Positions 33,350 through 44,927 of a stretch of 64,000 nt of DNA are shown in pieces. The first letter of the stretch is position 1, and each line of letters opens with the position of its first letter. Source of the DNA: Gerris lacustris (Eukaryota > Arthropoda > Insecta > Hemiptera > Gerridae); the NCBI GenBank assembly GCA_951217055.1, contig OX578284.1, positions 24,516,187 to 24,580,186 of the forward strand, given 5' to 3'. The notes under the pieces were generated by a model. The model did not search any database. It was not told the origin of the DNA and saw nothing but the letters and a program-made list of their open reading frames with translations. Both the position numbers and the translations under genes were made by a program.

Positions 33350-33900
33350 CTTTAGATTGCTACAAAAGACTGATTAAATAACTATTAAGACAAAGGGATG
33401 TTTAGTCCAATTTATTTTGGGACAAAGGAATATCACACTTCTGTTTTTATAAGGGTAGTAACAATCTAAATAAGAACATTATTTAAACCTGCTTTAGATT
33501 GTTACTCCCCTCTGTTTATTCTATAAGGGGAGTAACAATCTAAAGAAGTGCCAACATAACAACAATAACTGTACTCTTAAAGAGCTTTCCAACGACATGC
33601 ATCTTGAAGGGCATATATACTATTTTAACTTTTGTACCCTGTACCCCCGAGTACTAATTTGGACTATTTCAGATTTATACCTTCCTGTGGTTGGACACTA
33701 TGACCGTGCCGAATTTTGAGCGGATCGGCTCAGACTTTCAGGAGAAAACTTTTGTTCTTCGTACCCCCGGTACCCCTGTGTACCAATTTGGACCATTTTA
33801 GATTTATACCTGCCGAATTTTGTGCGAATCGGTTCAGCCGTTCAGGAGGAGTATGCATCAGAAAAAATGCAAAGTGTAGTATAAGAGCTTCGCTTTGCTC
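33350..33900. repeat. Repeat-derived block with AGTAACAATCTAAA inverted words and GTACCCCxGTACC repeats
   Basis: AGTAACAATCTAAA occurs at about 33455 and 33531 and inverted at 33495. Then ACTGTACTCTTAAAGAGCTT...CATGCATCTTGAAGGGC (33563-33615) also occurs at 42525-42570. The GTACCCCC...AATTTGGAC(C/T)ATTT...GCCGAATTTTG unit is duplicated in tandem (33645-33720, 33760-33830). The frame at 33716-33958 is not a gene. Confidence 0.55.
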
Positions 33901-33959
33901 AGCTCAATTAGTTAGACGTTTAAAAGTTGATATTGTTTATATTATTTTGTTTTTCTAAT

Positions 33960-35100
33960 ATCTCTTTTGAAAGTGTTAAATAATTTTATACATATCTGAG
34001 CGCACGGCAGTGCGCAAGGCCATGTTCCAGTAAGCATGCAGTGTATATCTAATTGAATCAATTCACCCGGTTTTTCTCACCCTCATGTATCTGCTTCCGC
34101 CTATGCGATGGGCTTCTAAAATTTGAAACATCGTAACTTAGGGCGTATTAGGCTTATTACTTAGGTTTTATTAAGTAGCTTAGGACAATGTAAAAAATTG
34201 AGCCCTAATTCATCCTTTTCAACAGGGGAGAGTTTCAAAGTTTGAATTTTTTGTTACTCACTTACTCACTCATCATCAAAATTATAAGCGACTTCCAGAA
34301 TTGCTAGAAACTTGAAATTTGAAAAACTTGGCTATAGCCGTTTAACTGACAGGAAAATTCTAAAAAGTTGAATTTTTCATATTGTACTTTAAGGCTGTTT
34401 CATTTGTTTCTTTATTTAAAAATATGGTAAATGTACTTTTGTACCGATTGATATAATAATAATAATAACACAAACTACAAAAATAAAAAGTGAAAATATC
34501 TTTTTTCTGAAGTATTTTGTGAGCTTAATCCGAAGTCCAAAGTTCCCGATATATGCGCCTAAAGTTCTGCTGACCTTACTTGTTTTAAGTAAATTGGAAA
34601 ATAACTAGTTCTATTTTTATTGAGCCTTCGTATTTCTATTAATTTTTCAGTTATACAACAAATGTTTTGTGACAACCTGATTTTGACTGACATTATTCTA
34701 AAGAATTGCAATTTATGTAAAGTAAGGATATTTGAAACATTTGGGAGGGGAGTAGAATGGGCAAATGTTAAAAATAAATTGAGAAAAATCAAAATTTTAT
34801 GTGGCCTTTAGCCAGATTTTGTTGTTTTCTTTTTTTAGAAATTTTAGACTTCAGATACGGATTTAGCAACCTCGAAATCATGATTTTCAGAAAAAATTTT
34901 CTTTGTACCCGAAATTTTGCAGAACTGTGTAATATCACACATGCGGAAAATTCTCGATACCCGGGTTATTCTTCGTCGGTTTAATGTATATATATGGGGA
35001 AAATACAGTGGCCTTGCTCCCTCCAGTGTCTCGTAAAAAATCAAGTTGACAACAACGATGCTGATGCCAGCAAAAAGGAATGATATTCTCAGCAATTGCC
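33960..35100. other. Intergenic DNA, no gene seen
   Basis: Several 60-100-codon frames on both strands overlap each other and lack motifs. Nothing supported. Confidence 0.4.
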
Positions 35101-35104
35101 TAAC

Positions 35105-35480
35105 CGTGAGAAAAGGGCCAAGTTCCAGACCCCGCACCCAAAAAAGTCAGCTTATCAAAGTAGTGATATCTAATTTGTGGCCAAGTCTGTTCTTTCTTTA
35201 GTCCATAACCTCACTTCATTCCTACCTTCATGAGCAACACTACTCATTTATTTTTATTCATTAACACTTGGCCAGTTTCTGAATGAGGCATAAAACATCA
35301 GTATCATGTGCAGTCACAAAGGAGTTCCGTCGGTAATATGAGAACTCAGAAGAAAAGAAAAAAGTTCCAGAAAAGAACAGAAGTTCCCCTAAAAAAGGCA
35401 GCCTATCATTATTCAGAATCGTGTCAAGTGTTAAGGAATAAAAATAAATGAGTAGTCTTGCTCATGAAAGTAGGAGTGAA
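35105..35480. repeat. Dispersed repeat with internal fold-back
   Basis: 35105-35295 (GGGCCAAGTTCC, CTTTAGTCCATAACCTCACT, TTCTGAATGAGGCATAAAAC) recurs at 47775-47955. A piece of it is also present inverted at about 35405-35480 (AATGAGTAG...GCTCATGAAAGTAGGAGTGA), so the local copy folds back on itself. Confidence 0.65.
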
Positions 35481-35809
35481 GTGCAAAAATGTGCTATTTA
35501 GTCAGTGCAAAAAATTGCTTTTTTTGTCGAGCTAGGAGAGCTTTTTGCGAATCAATGTTTCCTCTATTTGGCAAAATGCTACGGAAGAACTTTTATGAGA
35601 CAAAATAGTGATTCAAATTTCTATAGAACGCCTCGAAACAAGAGTTCTGGGCCCAAGAACTAAAATATAAATGGTTTTTCGAAATCAGCTCTCATTGTCC
35701 ACTTTATATTTTTTTGTTAATTTTGATTTCTTTTTTGGCAATTTTCTAGGGCCTTTAGAATTATGTAGTAAAAAATTGAGCCTTAATAAGAGAATAATGT
35801 GGCTTATTG

Positions 35810-36050
35810 GAACGAACATTATCTTACTTTACATTATAGCACCGGGAGTGAATCCGCAAAAATCGACCATCATGAAAATTCTTTTAATTTTGTTTCTTTT
35901 CTATCTCCGCCGTGTGTAAGTACTTAGCATCGTATACTTTGTAATGTGATTTTATAATTAATATTTAATGAAAAGCGTTAGGAACTTCATTCCTACCGAG
36001 TGTCCCGCGACACCCCACGATTTTTTCTTCGGAGTCGATTCTGAAACACT
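35810..36050 (+). repeat. Dispersed repeat with GGAACTTC(A/G)TTCC hairpin
   Basis: TTGGAACGAA, GGGAGTGAATCCG, AAATCGACC, AAAGCGTTAGGAACTTCATTC, then CCGAGTGTCCCGCGACACC. The same order is found at 51790-52650 interrupted by a subfamily-B insertion. The 82-codon frame over it is not a gene. Confidence 0.6.
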
Positions 36051-36780
36051 ATTTCCGTCTTTTTTCTCGACCTTTTCCAGGCTTTATATATAGAAAATGT
36101 TTTATCCACATATTTTCTTTAGCACATATAGTCTTTTAATTTGCATTCTAAGGCCGAGTGCCAAAAAAAGGAAACTTGATTTGCAATCAGCTCATTATCA
36201 CTATTAATCACTTGAGACTATTACCTCAAGATTAAAATTTACCAACTTCGAATTATTGTTTCAATTATTAACTCAAGATTAAAATTTACTTGAATTTAAC
36301 TACTTTGAATTATTTTACTCCAATAATCCAAGATTTCATTTTTTCAGGCTCAAGAACCAAAAAAAAAAATATGGTGTTTCGAGATCAGCTTATAAACCCC
36401 GACAAATGAGCTGATGGTGAGCTCCGTTATGTTTTTTTAATTTGATTAGTTATTCTTGATTAATTTAGAATGAGTGTAAAGCTCTCAAGATTAATTATTA
36501 TTTTAAAACAGTAATTAAAGGTTCAAGTTCTATTATTTTTTTAAATACAATTTTATTAGATATGATATCCATATAGCGAAAAATATGTTATTAGCCTTAC
36601 ATAGTTTTACTTTAGAGGCAACACCGCAGTAAGAAACTAAGTCAAGAAACTTTTTACCCTAGTGTGTTTTATTTATGAAAAATGTTATTAATAAGAACTA
36701 AATACACTTGGATTTATATCTTATTTAGCAAAGGCAAAAACAAGGACTTACAGTTTCCTACTTTGTTTGTCTATCTAGAT
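36051..36780. other. AT-rich intergenic DNA, no gene seen
   Basis: A near-direct repeat (ACTCAAGATTAAAATTTAC at about 36220 and 36270). Otherwise nothing. Confidence 0.35.
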
Positions 36781-36789
36781 GTCGTTTAT

Positions 36790-37350
36790 GCACCTGTATC
36801 TCCGAAAGTACCTTACACAAATGTATGAAACTAAGCAGTTATGATGTGTAATAAACCAAACCTTACCAAACAAAGGAAAACTATAAGGACCTCCTGTATC
36901 TCCGAAAGAACCCAACACAAAAATATGAAACTTTACAGTCATGTGTAATAAACCAAACCAAATACTGGAAAACTACAAGGAAAGTTCACCTGCATCTCCG
37001 AAAGTACCTAATACAAAAATATGAAACTTTGAGGTTATGTTATGTGTAATAAACCAAACAAAACAAAGGAAAACTATAAGGAAAGTTCACCTGCATCTCG
37101 GAAAGTACCGATTAAAAAAATATGAAACTTTGCAGTTATGTTATGTGTAATAAACCAAACCAAACACTGGAAAACTATAAGGAAAGTTCACCTGTATCTC
37201 CTAAAGTACCCAACACAAAAATGTGAAACTTTGCACTTATGTGTAATAAACCAATCTAAACAAAGGAAAACTGTAAGGAAAGTTCACCTGCATCTCGGAA
37301 AGTACCAAATACAAAAATATGAAACTTTGAAGTTATGTATCCAAACCACC
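36790..37350. repeat. Minisatellite, about five ~115-bp units
   Basis: Unit contains CACCTG(C/T)ATCTCCGAAAGT, ACAAAAATATGAAACTTTG, GTGTAATAAACCAAAC and GGAAAACTATAAGGAAAGTT. The first half resembles the CACCTATATCTT..AAAGTACT..ATGAAACTTTTACAG part of the subfamily-A repeat (e.g. 45220-45270), so the array may have been seeded from such a copy. The 77-codon frame at 37138 is part of it. Confidence 0.85.
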
Positions 37351-37389
37351 TCTAACTCTAACCATATCTAAATAATATTTAATTTATAA

Positions 37390-37735
37390 TATTAATATTT
37401 GATACTAGATTTGTAGCGAATTCACGTATTTGAATAGATTTATAAAACGCTTTTCTTACCCTTTTGACTTTCCAGTTGATATTTTGTTTTGCAGTTTAAG
37501 TGACAGTCTAAGATTACTTCGAACTCCAAAGTATTTAATTGAGTCTACTCTTTCTATTACAGAAAGGAGACATGTGGAGTTTTGTGGTTGTGTATAGAGT
37601 GTTTCGTGTAATATCAGTGTGCTTGGGGGAGGCTGCCCTCTTATGCCATGTGAGAAAGTCATGTAATTAGTTTTAGTCATATATAGAGTTAATAAGTTGT
37701 TGTCAAAACCAGGATTGTATTTTAGTCATTCCTTT
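37390..37735 (-). pseudogene. LINE reverse-transcriptase C-terminal fragment
   Basis: The minus strand reads FDNNLLTLYMTKTNYMTFS, then a variable segment, then IERVDSIKYFGVRSNLRLSL, and after a one-base shift KVKRVRKAFYKS. The pattern F..N.L.LN..KT..M.FS ... I..V.SIKYLGV.(ID)..L.W ... (R/K)KL.K..Y is the thumb-side region of non-LTR (Jockey/CR1-like) reverse transcriptases. The catalytic domain lies upstream and is missing, with a stop just before it. A dead fragment. Confidence 0.7.
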
Positions 37736-37805
37736 AGAAGCATTTTGCAAGATTTCTCTCTAGGTAGAGCCAGGTAGAGAGAAATAAACCAGAGTAGATG
37801 TAACC

Positions 37806-38030
37806 AAATAGTCTGTCATAAGTATGTGTGGCGTATAGCTTCCTGGTAGCCTATTATTAGACGAATGGTCACAACAATTGAATCAGTTTCGATTTCCTCT
37901 TTCACATTTAACGATACTTAAAATAAAAGTTATGCGGGTGGTTAAATTAATGGGGAACCATCTTTGTGCTACTTTCGACTAACTATTTTAATTTCTTCTT
38001 AATCTTATGAGTAAAATTTAAGGTATTTGA
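37806..38030 (+). repeat. Truncated subfamily-C repeat
   Basis: Head AATAGTCTGTCATAAGTATG then TATAGCTTCCTGG and a decayed B-box-like AGTTTCGATTTCC about 60 bases on, matching 24538-24640. The tail is lost. Confidence 0.55.
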
Positions 38031-38890
38031 TTTAATATTTGACTTATTGTACATGGGTCCGCAAACGCACCGTTTTCAAGATGCAGGGTGTGATTTCGTT
38101 TTTTGCTTTTTAACGATATCTCCGTTAGAGATCGTTAGATTATCACCGCAAGAAAAAAAAATAGTAAGAACGGAAAAATTAATTAGGTTATAAGTACCCA
38201 CTATATTGACTCCTTTGGTAACTAAACGATAATTGTCAATAATATAAATGTCAAAGAATGCATTAAAGCAGACGAATAAATTAAATTAAAAAAATGTTTT
38301 TATCAACAACATAAAATGTTGCTATGCTTTTTTCAAGTTTTTTTTTTTTTATCATAAAATGCCGTTTTTCTCTAAAACGGTTCACGTTAGAGCTATTTCC
38401 TTTTTGCTAGAAGAATTTTTTTATGTAGAAAATATTGGAGGTTCAAAATGTGCTTTCAGAATGCCAATTTCCCCATCAGTTTCATAGAAATTAGGGACAA
38501 AAAAAACTCTCGCAACTTTGAAAAATTTCCGACACTGGCATATGAAAAATTGGCATTAGGGCTCAAAAAGTAGCTAATATTAATGATAATATGTATAAAT
38601 TTAATTTTTTTGACACCTTGTACCTCGAAAACAGTGTTTTCGTGGGCCTATGTTAATAGGAACTTATTTCTTAGAATTAGTTAAATAAATCACACCCTTC
38701 ACTTTCCAAAACGTTTTGAAACACTTTGTATAAAGCAATGGAATGAAGATGTATTCATTTAAAATTTTAAGCCATTACTTCCTTCATTGCAAGTAGTTAG
38801 CTAAAAACTAAATTAATTCTATTATATTAAACGAGATTTAAAATCACTGCGTTAAAATTGTAAATTATATTTTAAAAAGTCCATTAAATG
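38031..38890. other. AT-rich intergenic DNA, no gene seen
   Basis: Nothing recognisable. Confidence 0.4.
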
Positions 38891-38935
38891 CGCTAATTTG
38901 AAGTGGAGGCTGTCAGCCTCCACTTCAAATTAGCG
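38891..38935. repeat. Perfect 21-bp stem, 3-base loop hairpin
   Basis: CGCTAATTTGAAGTGGAGGCT is followed by GTC and its exact reverse complement. The stem is more GC-rich than the surrounding sequence. Function unknown. Confidence 0.85.
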
Positions 38936-39588
38936 ATAAAACTTTACGAAATTCAATTTTTAAGTTTAAATTTTCATTTAAATCAAATTATAATTATGAT
39001 TAACTTTACTTACATTAGGCATGTGCCAGGGGGTAATTAATAGACAGTTTTCAGGACTTATTATTATTTAATTTTATTATCTCTCTTTTTTATTTTGTAT
39101 TTTTAAAAAATACAGCCTTCTTTTCATCGATTTAAATAGCACTTTTATGACTACTACTAGATTGAGGCAAAAAAATTGATCCCATTAATAAAAATTATCG
39201 ACCGATATCAATTATAAATTAGCTATGAATAAATTGTTATGCAACATTTTTTTTCCTTATTTTTAAATTTCATCCTTTTAAATTATTATAATTAAATATA
39301 AAATTGAATTTTTTAATATAAAACTGAAATAATTCAAAGCAGACGTAATAATAATAAAAAAAATAGCAATGAATAACAATATTAAATAAAAAGCAACAAT
39401 AAATATTTATATAATAAAAATCCAATTATTATTTTACTATCAACCCTATTTACATTATCAGCGTGCTCAGTTTATTAAATCAGCCAATAGTACCTCCTCT
39501 TCAATCCAGTAATGATTTCGGTAGATTTCAGGTTTTTGGTGCCATGAGTATACCTGCAATCCTTAGGGGTAATACACAATTATTAACG
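38936..39588. other. AT-rich intergenic DNA, no gene seen
   Basis: Nothing recognisable. Confidence 0.4.
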
Positions 39589-39882
39589 CTAGGGTCGCGA
39601 AAATCTGTAGAAATTTATATTTAAAAGGGTTGGGAAACTCTGCTCAACTGTTTTTAAAGAATTCAAAAAATGGTTATTATCAACCAATAACAAGATTGGT
39701 TCATAGAAGTATGTAGGAAGCTCAAAGTTTAGTGAAGCTAAGAAAACAAGTGTAGACTCGTCTATGATCTCAGAAATGGTATGATACAGTTTCAAGGGTA
39801 CCAACCAGTCTAATAATTGTTCAACCTCAACTACAGTTATAATGATCTCTATAATATTCACTTGTTTCTTATTACTTGTCAC
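39589..39882 (-). CDS. Candidate minus-strand ORF of unknown function (97 codons), duplicate of 29102-29323
   Basis: Runs from an ATG at 39882 to a stop at 39589 and includes VPLKLYHTISEIIDESTLVF, ASLNFELPTYFYEPILL. The central ~53 codons match the frame at 29102-29323; the ends differ. TATTATAG|AG precedes the conserved part, as in the other copy, so the conserved part may be an exon and the ATG accidental. No domain recognised. The frame survives in both duplicates, but the replacement changes are too many to be sure of coding constraint. Confidence 0.35.
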   Translation of the reverse strand: MTSNKKQVNIIEIIITVVEVEQLLDWLVPLKLYHTISEIIDESTLVFLASLNFELPTYFYEPILLLVDNNHFLNSLKTVEQSFPTLLNINFYRFSRP

Positions 39883-40045
39883 TTTTTCACTCTCAGGTGA
39901 TTCGATTTTTTTTATTTTTCCTTCGGTTATTATAGATATTTTTTTTCTCTATTAAGTGGGGGAAGATGAAAGTACATACAACATTGTGCATTTCTAGCCT
40001 GGGCTAATGTGGGGAGATTGTACTAAGGTATAGTAAAAGCGGGCA

Positions 40046-40133
40046 ACGCCCATTTTGAAAAATTTTATATTGAAGGTGGTACAGAATTAAGTATATAAAG
40101 CTGGTGATAATCCTTAGGATAGCACAGTCCACA
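40046..40133 (+). promoter_or_regulatory. Core promoter of the 207-aa cuticle gene
   Basis: ACGCCC (40046-40051), TATATAAA (40092-40099), initiator AGCACAGTCC (40121-40130), likely start 40124. Same layout as 29514-29603. Confidence 0.8.
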
Positions 40134-40175
40134 ACTTGATATCTAACAGGTTGCATAGGAGGTCCTCTTTACAAA

Positions 40176-43100
40176 ATGAAGTCTTTGGTAAGAACTAAAT
40201 CATATTTAATCTAATATAATATAAATAGTAAAATTAATATATATTAACACAAATAAAATATACATATATCATTAAAAAATAAAAATAAAAATCTACTTAA
40301 CTGGACATTAAAATTAAAAAAAAAAAAAATTAAAATTTTCCTCGCTCTTTTTAATTCTTGATTGTATAAATATGGATTGTAGTTTTAAATTCATGATTAA
40401 AAATATGTAATTCTAATAGCCCCTATAAGTTAGGGTCGAAATATGGCTGGGCATAGAATATTGAAACTTTTAGGACCAACAATGGGCTAATTACGACCTG
40501 CCATCCAAATTTCATTAAAATCGAATGACATATTAGCCTGGGGACCAAAAATGTTCCCTGGTTTCTGAAACGGATTTCTGGCTTAGGGTTTTTGAAATCG
40601 GAGACATAAAACATGTTCGTTCTTCATAAAGATCACACCTTCAGTAAGTTGGGTATAACATTTTTTTCTTAAATTTTCATACCAATAAATGTTCATTTTT
40701 TTTTTACATAAAACTAAGTGTATTCTCTTTTAAAAACTTTTTATTTTAGATTTTTTTATGTTATTTTTATTTGCTTTTAATGTCTTTTAAAATTCATAAT
40801 CTGTGAAAGCTTCTGCTTTCTAAGTTGGAAAGTGGGTAAAAAATGGTTTGCAAATTTTGTAGATACCTCACAAACTAGTGTTAAAAAAGGGGGTAAAAAA
40901 ATATATTAATCCACAGTAACCATATAATAGTAAAAGAAAGCGTCGCATATTTTATTTTAGATTTTTGATCTATAGCATCTGGCCTAATCTAATGATAATT
41001 AAAATGTTCAGTTGGTGAATAGAAATTAATTAGATTTTGCTGTATATTATTTTGCTTTTATAACTATAGTGATGATAAATTTAGTTTCTTAAGTATTATC
41101 CACCAAGAGTATAACTTTAGGTCTTTAATAAAATTTGCTATTGCGGTTATGATTACTGATTACTTCCTTTTTAGGTTTCTGTACGAAGTACGAAAAGAAA
41201 CCTTATATAACGGCTCTGTATGTCTGTCTGTCTGTCTGTCTTTTGGTATGTTTCAATTCATGAACTACTATAGCTAGGAACATGAAATTCGGCACACTGG
41301 TGCATCTCATTTGTGACAACTAGACACATTTTGGAGTTTTCACACTTAATATTTCTAAGATGGTGGCCAATATGGCGGGCGACTAAAAAAGTTTTTAGTC
41401 ACCATGACATGTTATACATATATTTAAAGATCTTGAAGTGTAGAAAAAAAATATGCAACTATTAAAATTTCACACTTAATATTTTTAAGATGGAGCGGGC
41501 GACTAAAAAAAATGTTTTTCTCCAACCATATCATGTTACCCATCAATTTAAAGGTCTTGAAGTGTAGAAAAAAAATATGCAACTATTAAAATTTTCACTT
41601 AATAATTTTAATTTAATCGTACAGAAACCGGTGATTATCGCCTCCCGTACTTACGTGAAGCGCGCCTTGCTTGTATTTTCATAGATTACTAAAACTTAAC
41701 GTACAGCTTGTGGTCGTCATTTTACACCAGAACTATTATAATTTTATTTGCTTGAAAAGTTATAGATTCAAGATTGCAAGACTTGCTTGAATAGATATAG
41801 TATAAAAGGTTGATTATTAAACACATAACTCATAATTTAATGATATTTTTCAGGTATTATTCGCTGCGTTATGCTCAGTCGCACTCGGCTCTCACTGGGC
41901 CGGTGTTGGACTTGGACATGCTGGTCTTGGTGGATGGGGAGGTCTTGGTTATGCTGGAGGGTAAGATAAATTATTATTATAATTTTTAATTTCTTACATA
42001 CCTAATGTTTACTCTTTGTATACATTATAGGTATGAAAGTACATATTTTGATGACAGAAAATATAATTCTTGATACCTCCACTTAACCCGTTTTGAAGTT
42101 TTGAGTGTATAAATGTGGTTTTAGCGTATTTTCGAAGAAAATTGAGCTAATGCAGTGGCTTCAAAATGTTTGTAATGCGAATTTTTGAAAATTTTCTCCA
42201 TGGAAATCCATTTTAGACCATTCTTAATTGATTCCTGAAATGTATCACTTTTTATATGTATGTATGTATATATGTATGCGTAACTCCAGACGACATCTCA
42301 CCCTAAGATGGATACACTTCAGAAATCCAAACAAATTTTAAAATGTCAATAATATCAAAAGAAAGGATGAGTTCGTTGGCCAGAATTTTTTGTGCCTATT
42401 CAGGGGTCAAATTTTGACAATTTAGGGTCAAAAATAGCGTAAAAACGTGTTTTTAAAAAAAAAAAAAAAAAATTACCCTCCTCTTATATGATAATATGGC
42501 TAAAGTGTACATAACAGCAATTACTGTACTCTTAAAGAGCTTGCCAATGACATGCATCTTGAAGGGCTTATACTATTGTACCCCGTACCCCTGTGTACCA
42601 AATATTTTTTTCTCCCATCCAAATTCTAAACCAAAATTTTTTTATATTATAATTAGCCAAATAATACGCAGATTTCTTTGAACATTCGCTCATTAAGTGA
42701 TGGTGCATGACTGGTCTTCTTCAATAATGAATTTCTGTCTAAATTATAGAATAAATTTCCATAGAATATAATTTCGGAATGAAATACCCTTCTGAAATTC
42801 TCTGAAAAATCATTCATTAAAGGAGAAATAAATATTTTGTCATAAATATTTAACTTTGAGGGAATTGTCTCTCTAAACATTGGAGAAAGAAAATATTTTC
42901 TAAAACTATTATTTTTAAGAAATTGAAAATCGCCAAGGAATGCTAATTAATGAAATTCATGCAAGTATTTTTTTCTTGGGAAAAATATTGTTTCCGGATT
43001 TATTTTTTCATAAAACTCTTATAGAGAGGAAGTATGCAAAATGAAAGTATATTGAGTCGATTTTTTTTTATAAACTTTTACTTGTTTTTAAGGTCAAAAA

Positions 43101-43938
43101 AAGAAAGAGAAGAAAGAAGTGGTTTCAAAAAATGTTTTTCAATCTAAACTCCTGTACTAATTTCAATTAAATTTTCATTAGAAAATCATTCCTCACAGAT
43201 AATACAAAGCTATAAATTTGGGGTGCCACTAATTAAATAACTACGTGGTGCAATATCTATTGGATGGCCTAGTCCCTAGGCCTACCAAAGGGCTTAAACA
43301 ATACAGTGCTAGTTTAATATGTAATTTTAAAATATGATTAACATATTATAATTTTAACATATCATCAAATTTTTTAGAGTGTGATAATATCTGAAATGAA
43401 ATTTAAAGACGTTTTCTCATTTGTTGTGTATAGTTGGGCTCATGGTGGTGCTCCTCTGGGACCTAATGGTGTTGTTGTTGACACTCCCGAAGTAGCCGTC
43501 GCTAAGGCTCAACATCTTCACGCCGTTGCCCACGTTAGGTCTAGTGGAAACGGAGCTTGGAACGGTGGTGCTTGGAACGGTGGTGCCTGGAACGGTGGTG
43601 CCTGGAACGGTGGTGCCTGGAACGGCGGTGCCTGGAATGGTGGTTGGCATGGTGACAACGGACAGTGGAACGGAGACAACGGTGCCGTCTGGGCTGGACA
43701 CGACAACGGTCAGTGGCACGGAGAAGGTGTCATCGATGGAGCCGCTTTTGCCGGTGCTGGAGTTCACGGACACGGACACAGGTGGCGCAGGTCTCTCCTT
43801 CACGGAGCTGTCATCGCTCCCGCCGTACCTCTCGCTCATACCGTTGCTGTTGCTCCTGCCCTCGGTGTCGGCCATCTTGGAGTCGGCCACCTTGGTGTTG
43901 GCCATCTTGGTCTTGGTCATGGTCTCATCCACGGTTAA
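40176..43938 (+). CDS. Secreted cuticle protein with NGGAW repeats, shortened paralogue (3 exons, 207 aa)
   Basis: Spliced CDS: exons 40176-40187, 41854-41960 and 43434-43938; phases 0 and 2; 624 nt. Signal peptide MKSLVLFAALCSVALGS. Exon 2 lacks the first DTPAVAAAKAAHLAAHA module and the GVAGLG units present in the paralogue at 29646 (141 nt shorter, in frame). It then has VVVDTPEVAVAKAQHLHAVA, five NGGAW units plus a degenerate one, DNGQW segments, HRWRRS (155-160), and (V/L)GHLG(V/L) repeats ending GLIHG. It also lacks the segment holding ALNNGQWSAHLWGDRS. All losses preserve frame, the promoter and splice sites are intact and the stop is conserved, so it is probably functional. Structural cuticle role inferred. 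Antisense frames (43417-43947 minus) and off-frame plus frames are shadows. Confidence 0.92.
40430..40655 (+). repeat. Truncated subfamily-A repeat in intron 1
   Basis: Has AGGACCAACAATGGGCTAAT, ATTTCATTAAAATCGAATGA, GAAACGGATTTCTGGCTTAG and GTTCGTTCTTCAT. Head absent, tail decayed. Not present in intron 1 of the paralogue. Confidence 0.6.
41175..41690. mobile_element. Hairpin-ended repeat with GTCT microsatellite in intron 1
   Basis: Begins GGTTTCTGTACGAAGTACGA then AAAGAAACC, a hairpin (GGTTTC/GAAACC with nested GTAC pairing). Then GTCTGTCTGTCTGTC, ATGAAATTCGGCACACTGG, a ~120-bp tandem duplication (ACACTTAATATTT..AAGATGG ... GTGTAGAAAAAAAATATGCA, twice), and ends GTACAGAAACCGGTGATT ... CGTACTTACGTGAAGCGCGC. 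Absent from the paralogous intron. Confidence 0.65.
42230..42640. repeat. Repeat-derived part of intron 2
   Basis: A TATG/TGTATG stretch at about 42256-42280, a poly(A) run (42457-42471), and the ACTGTACTCTTAAAGAGCTT...CATCTTGAAGGGC...GTACCCC block shared with 33563-33660. No coding signal. Confidence 0.5.
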
Positions 43939-43954
43939 ATTGTACAATAACTTA

Positions 43955-44007
43955 TTCTGCCCAAAGAGTCATTCGACTGAAAAGTTACCATTAGTGTTCA
44001 CAATAAA
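43955..44007 (+). terminator. Conserved 3' UTR motif and polyadenylation signal
   Basis: GCCCAAAGAGTCATTCGACT, then AATAAA at 44002-44007, as after the other complete copies. Confidence 0.78.
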
Positions 44008-44927
44008 GAGACACGACCTCTTAAATTGTTTATTTACATTTATCCATCATTTACTCATATGATCCACTCCTTTCCTTATTTTTGTTGTATATGAATATCT
44101 CAACTTAAGATATTCACTGTATCTCTGGTGAGAAATTAAACTCACCGCACCGAAGAAGAGAAAAAAAAATTGTCCGTATATACTTGAACTAAATTAAGGA
44201 CTTAAGCATTCATTGAATGTAATCTACCAATTTTCAAGAGCTGCTATAAAATATTAGTGTTATAAATCTATAATCAATTATGGGACCACCTAAATCTATC
44301 AATTATTTAGAGTAATATTAATGTTGTATGATCTTAATTTTTACTCCATTATGGCAATAGGAATATTTACTTTTATTTAACACTCTTCACTATTAGCTAC
44401 AGTGTCTACTATGTCTACAAGCTATAGTTGTCAAAAATTATGTAAATGACTTCCGCCATTAATATATATTGAAATAAAAAACTACATTTTTTTTGCTTTA
44501 ACTAGAACTTAGGTTTGTACTCCAGATTATCTGTCAAAGGAAATCCCTTGGATAAAATGAAATCTACTTCTTTAGAAATAGCTTTGAAAATATTTTGCTT
44601 AAAGAATTAAAGGAAGTGACAAGTTATGAGCTTTTGCTGACTTTGGCGTGATTCTTAAGGATAATAATTATGGTGGTTAGTCAAAGCGCCTTGATACGAT
44701 TTTGTAATAATTAATAGTTGATCATTTAGAAATACACTCCTGTTTTAATAAAGGAATTCTTACTACCTACGACCTTAAATGTAGTTGTAAATCGTTTGAA
44801 AGTAGATTTTTTTAAGATATGTTTTGAAAATTTTAAATTATTTTTCGCAATTTTCACACATTAAACGAAATCAAAATTTACCTAAATTGACTAAATAGGA
44901 AAACCTACGGTTCAGCATCATGTATTT

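Larger units (their letters stand above)
39690..44785 (+). repeat. Segmental duplication, copy 2 (contains the 207-aa cuticle gene)
   Basis: Direct-orientation partner of 29150-33210, about 10.5 kb downstream. Longer than copy 1 mainly because intron 1 took up repeat insertions (40430-40655, 41175-41690), while lacking the intron-2 insertion of copy 1. Confidence 0.88.

Noticed and set aside
35671..35919. 82-codon ORF with hydrophobic segments
   Set aside because: Half of it lies in a dispersed repeat also present at 51785-52650; hydrophobicity follows from T-rich sequence.
36790..37350. Possible CRISPR-like array
   Set aside because: Direct repeats without unique spacers, in a eukaryotic context; a minisatellite.
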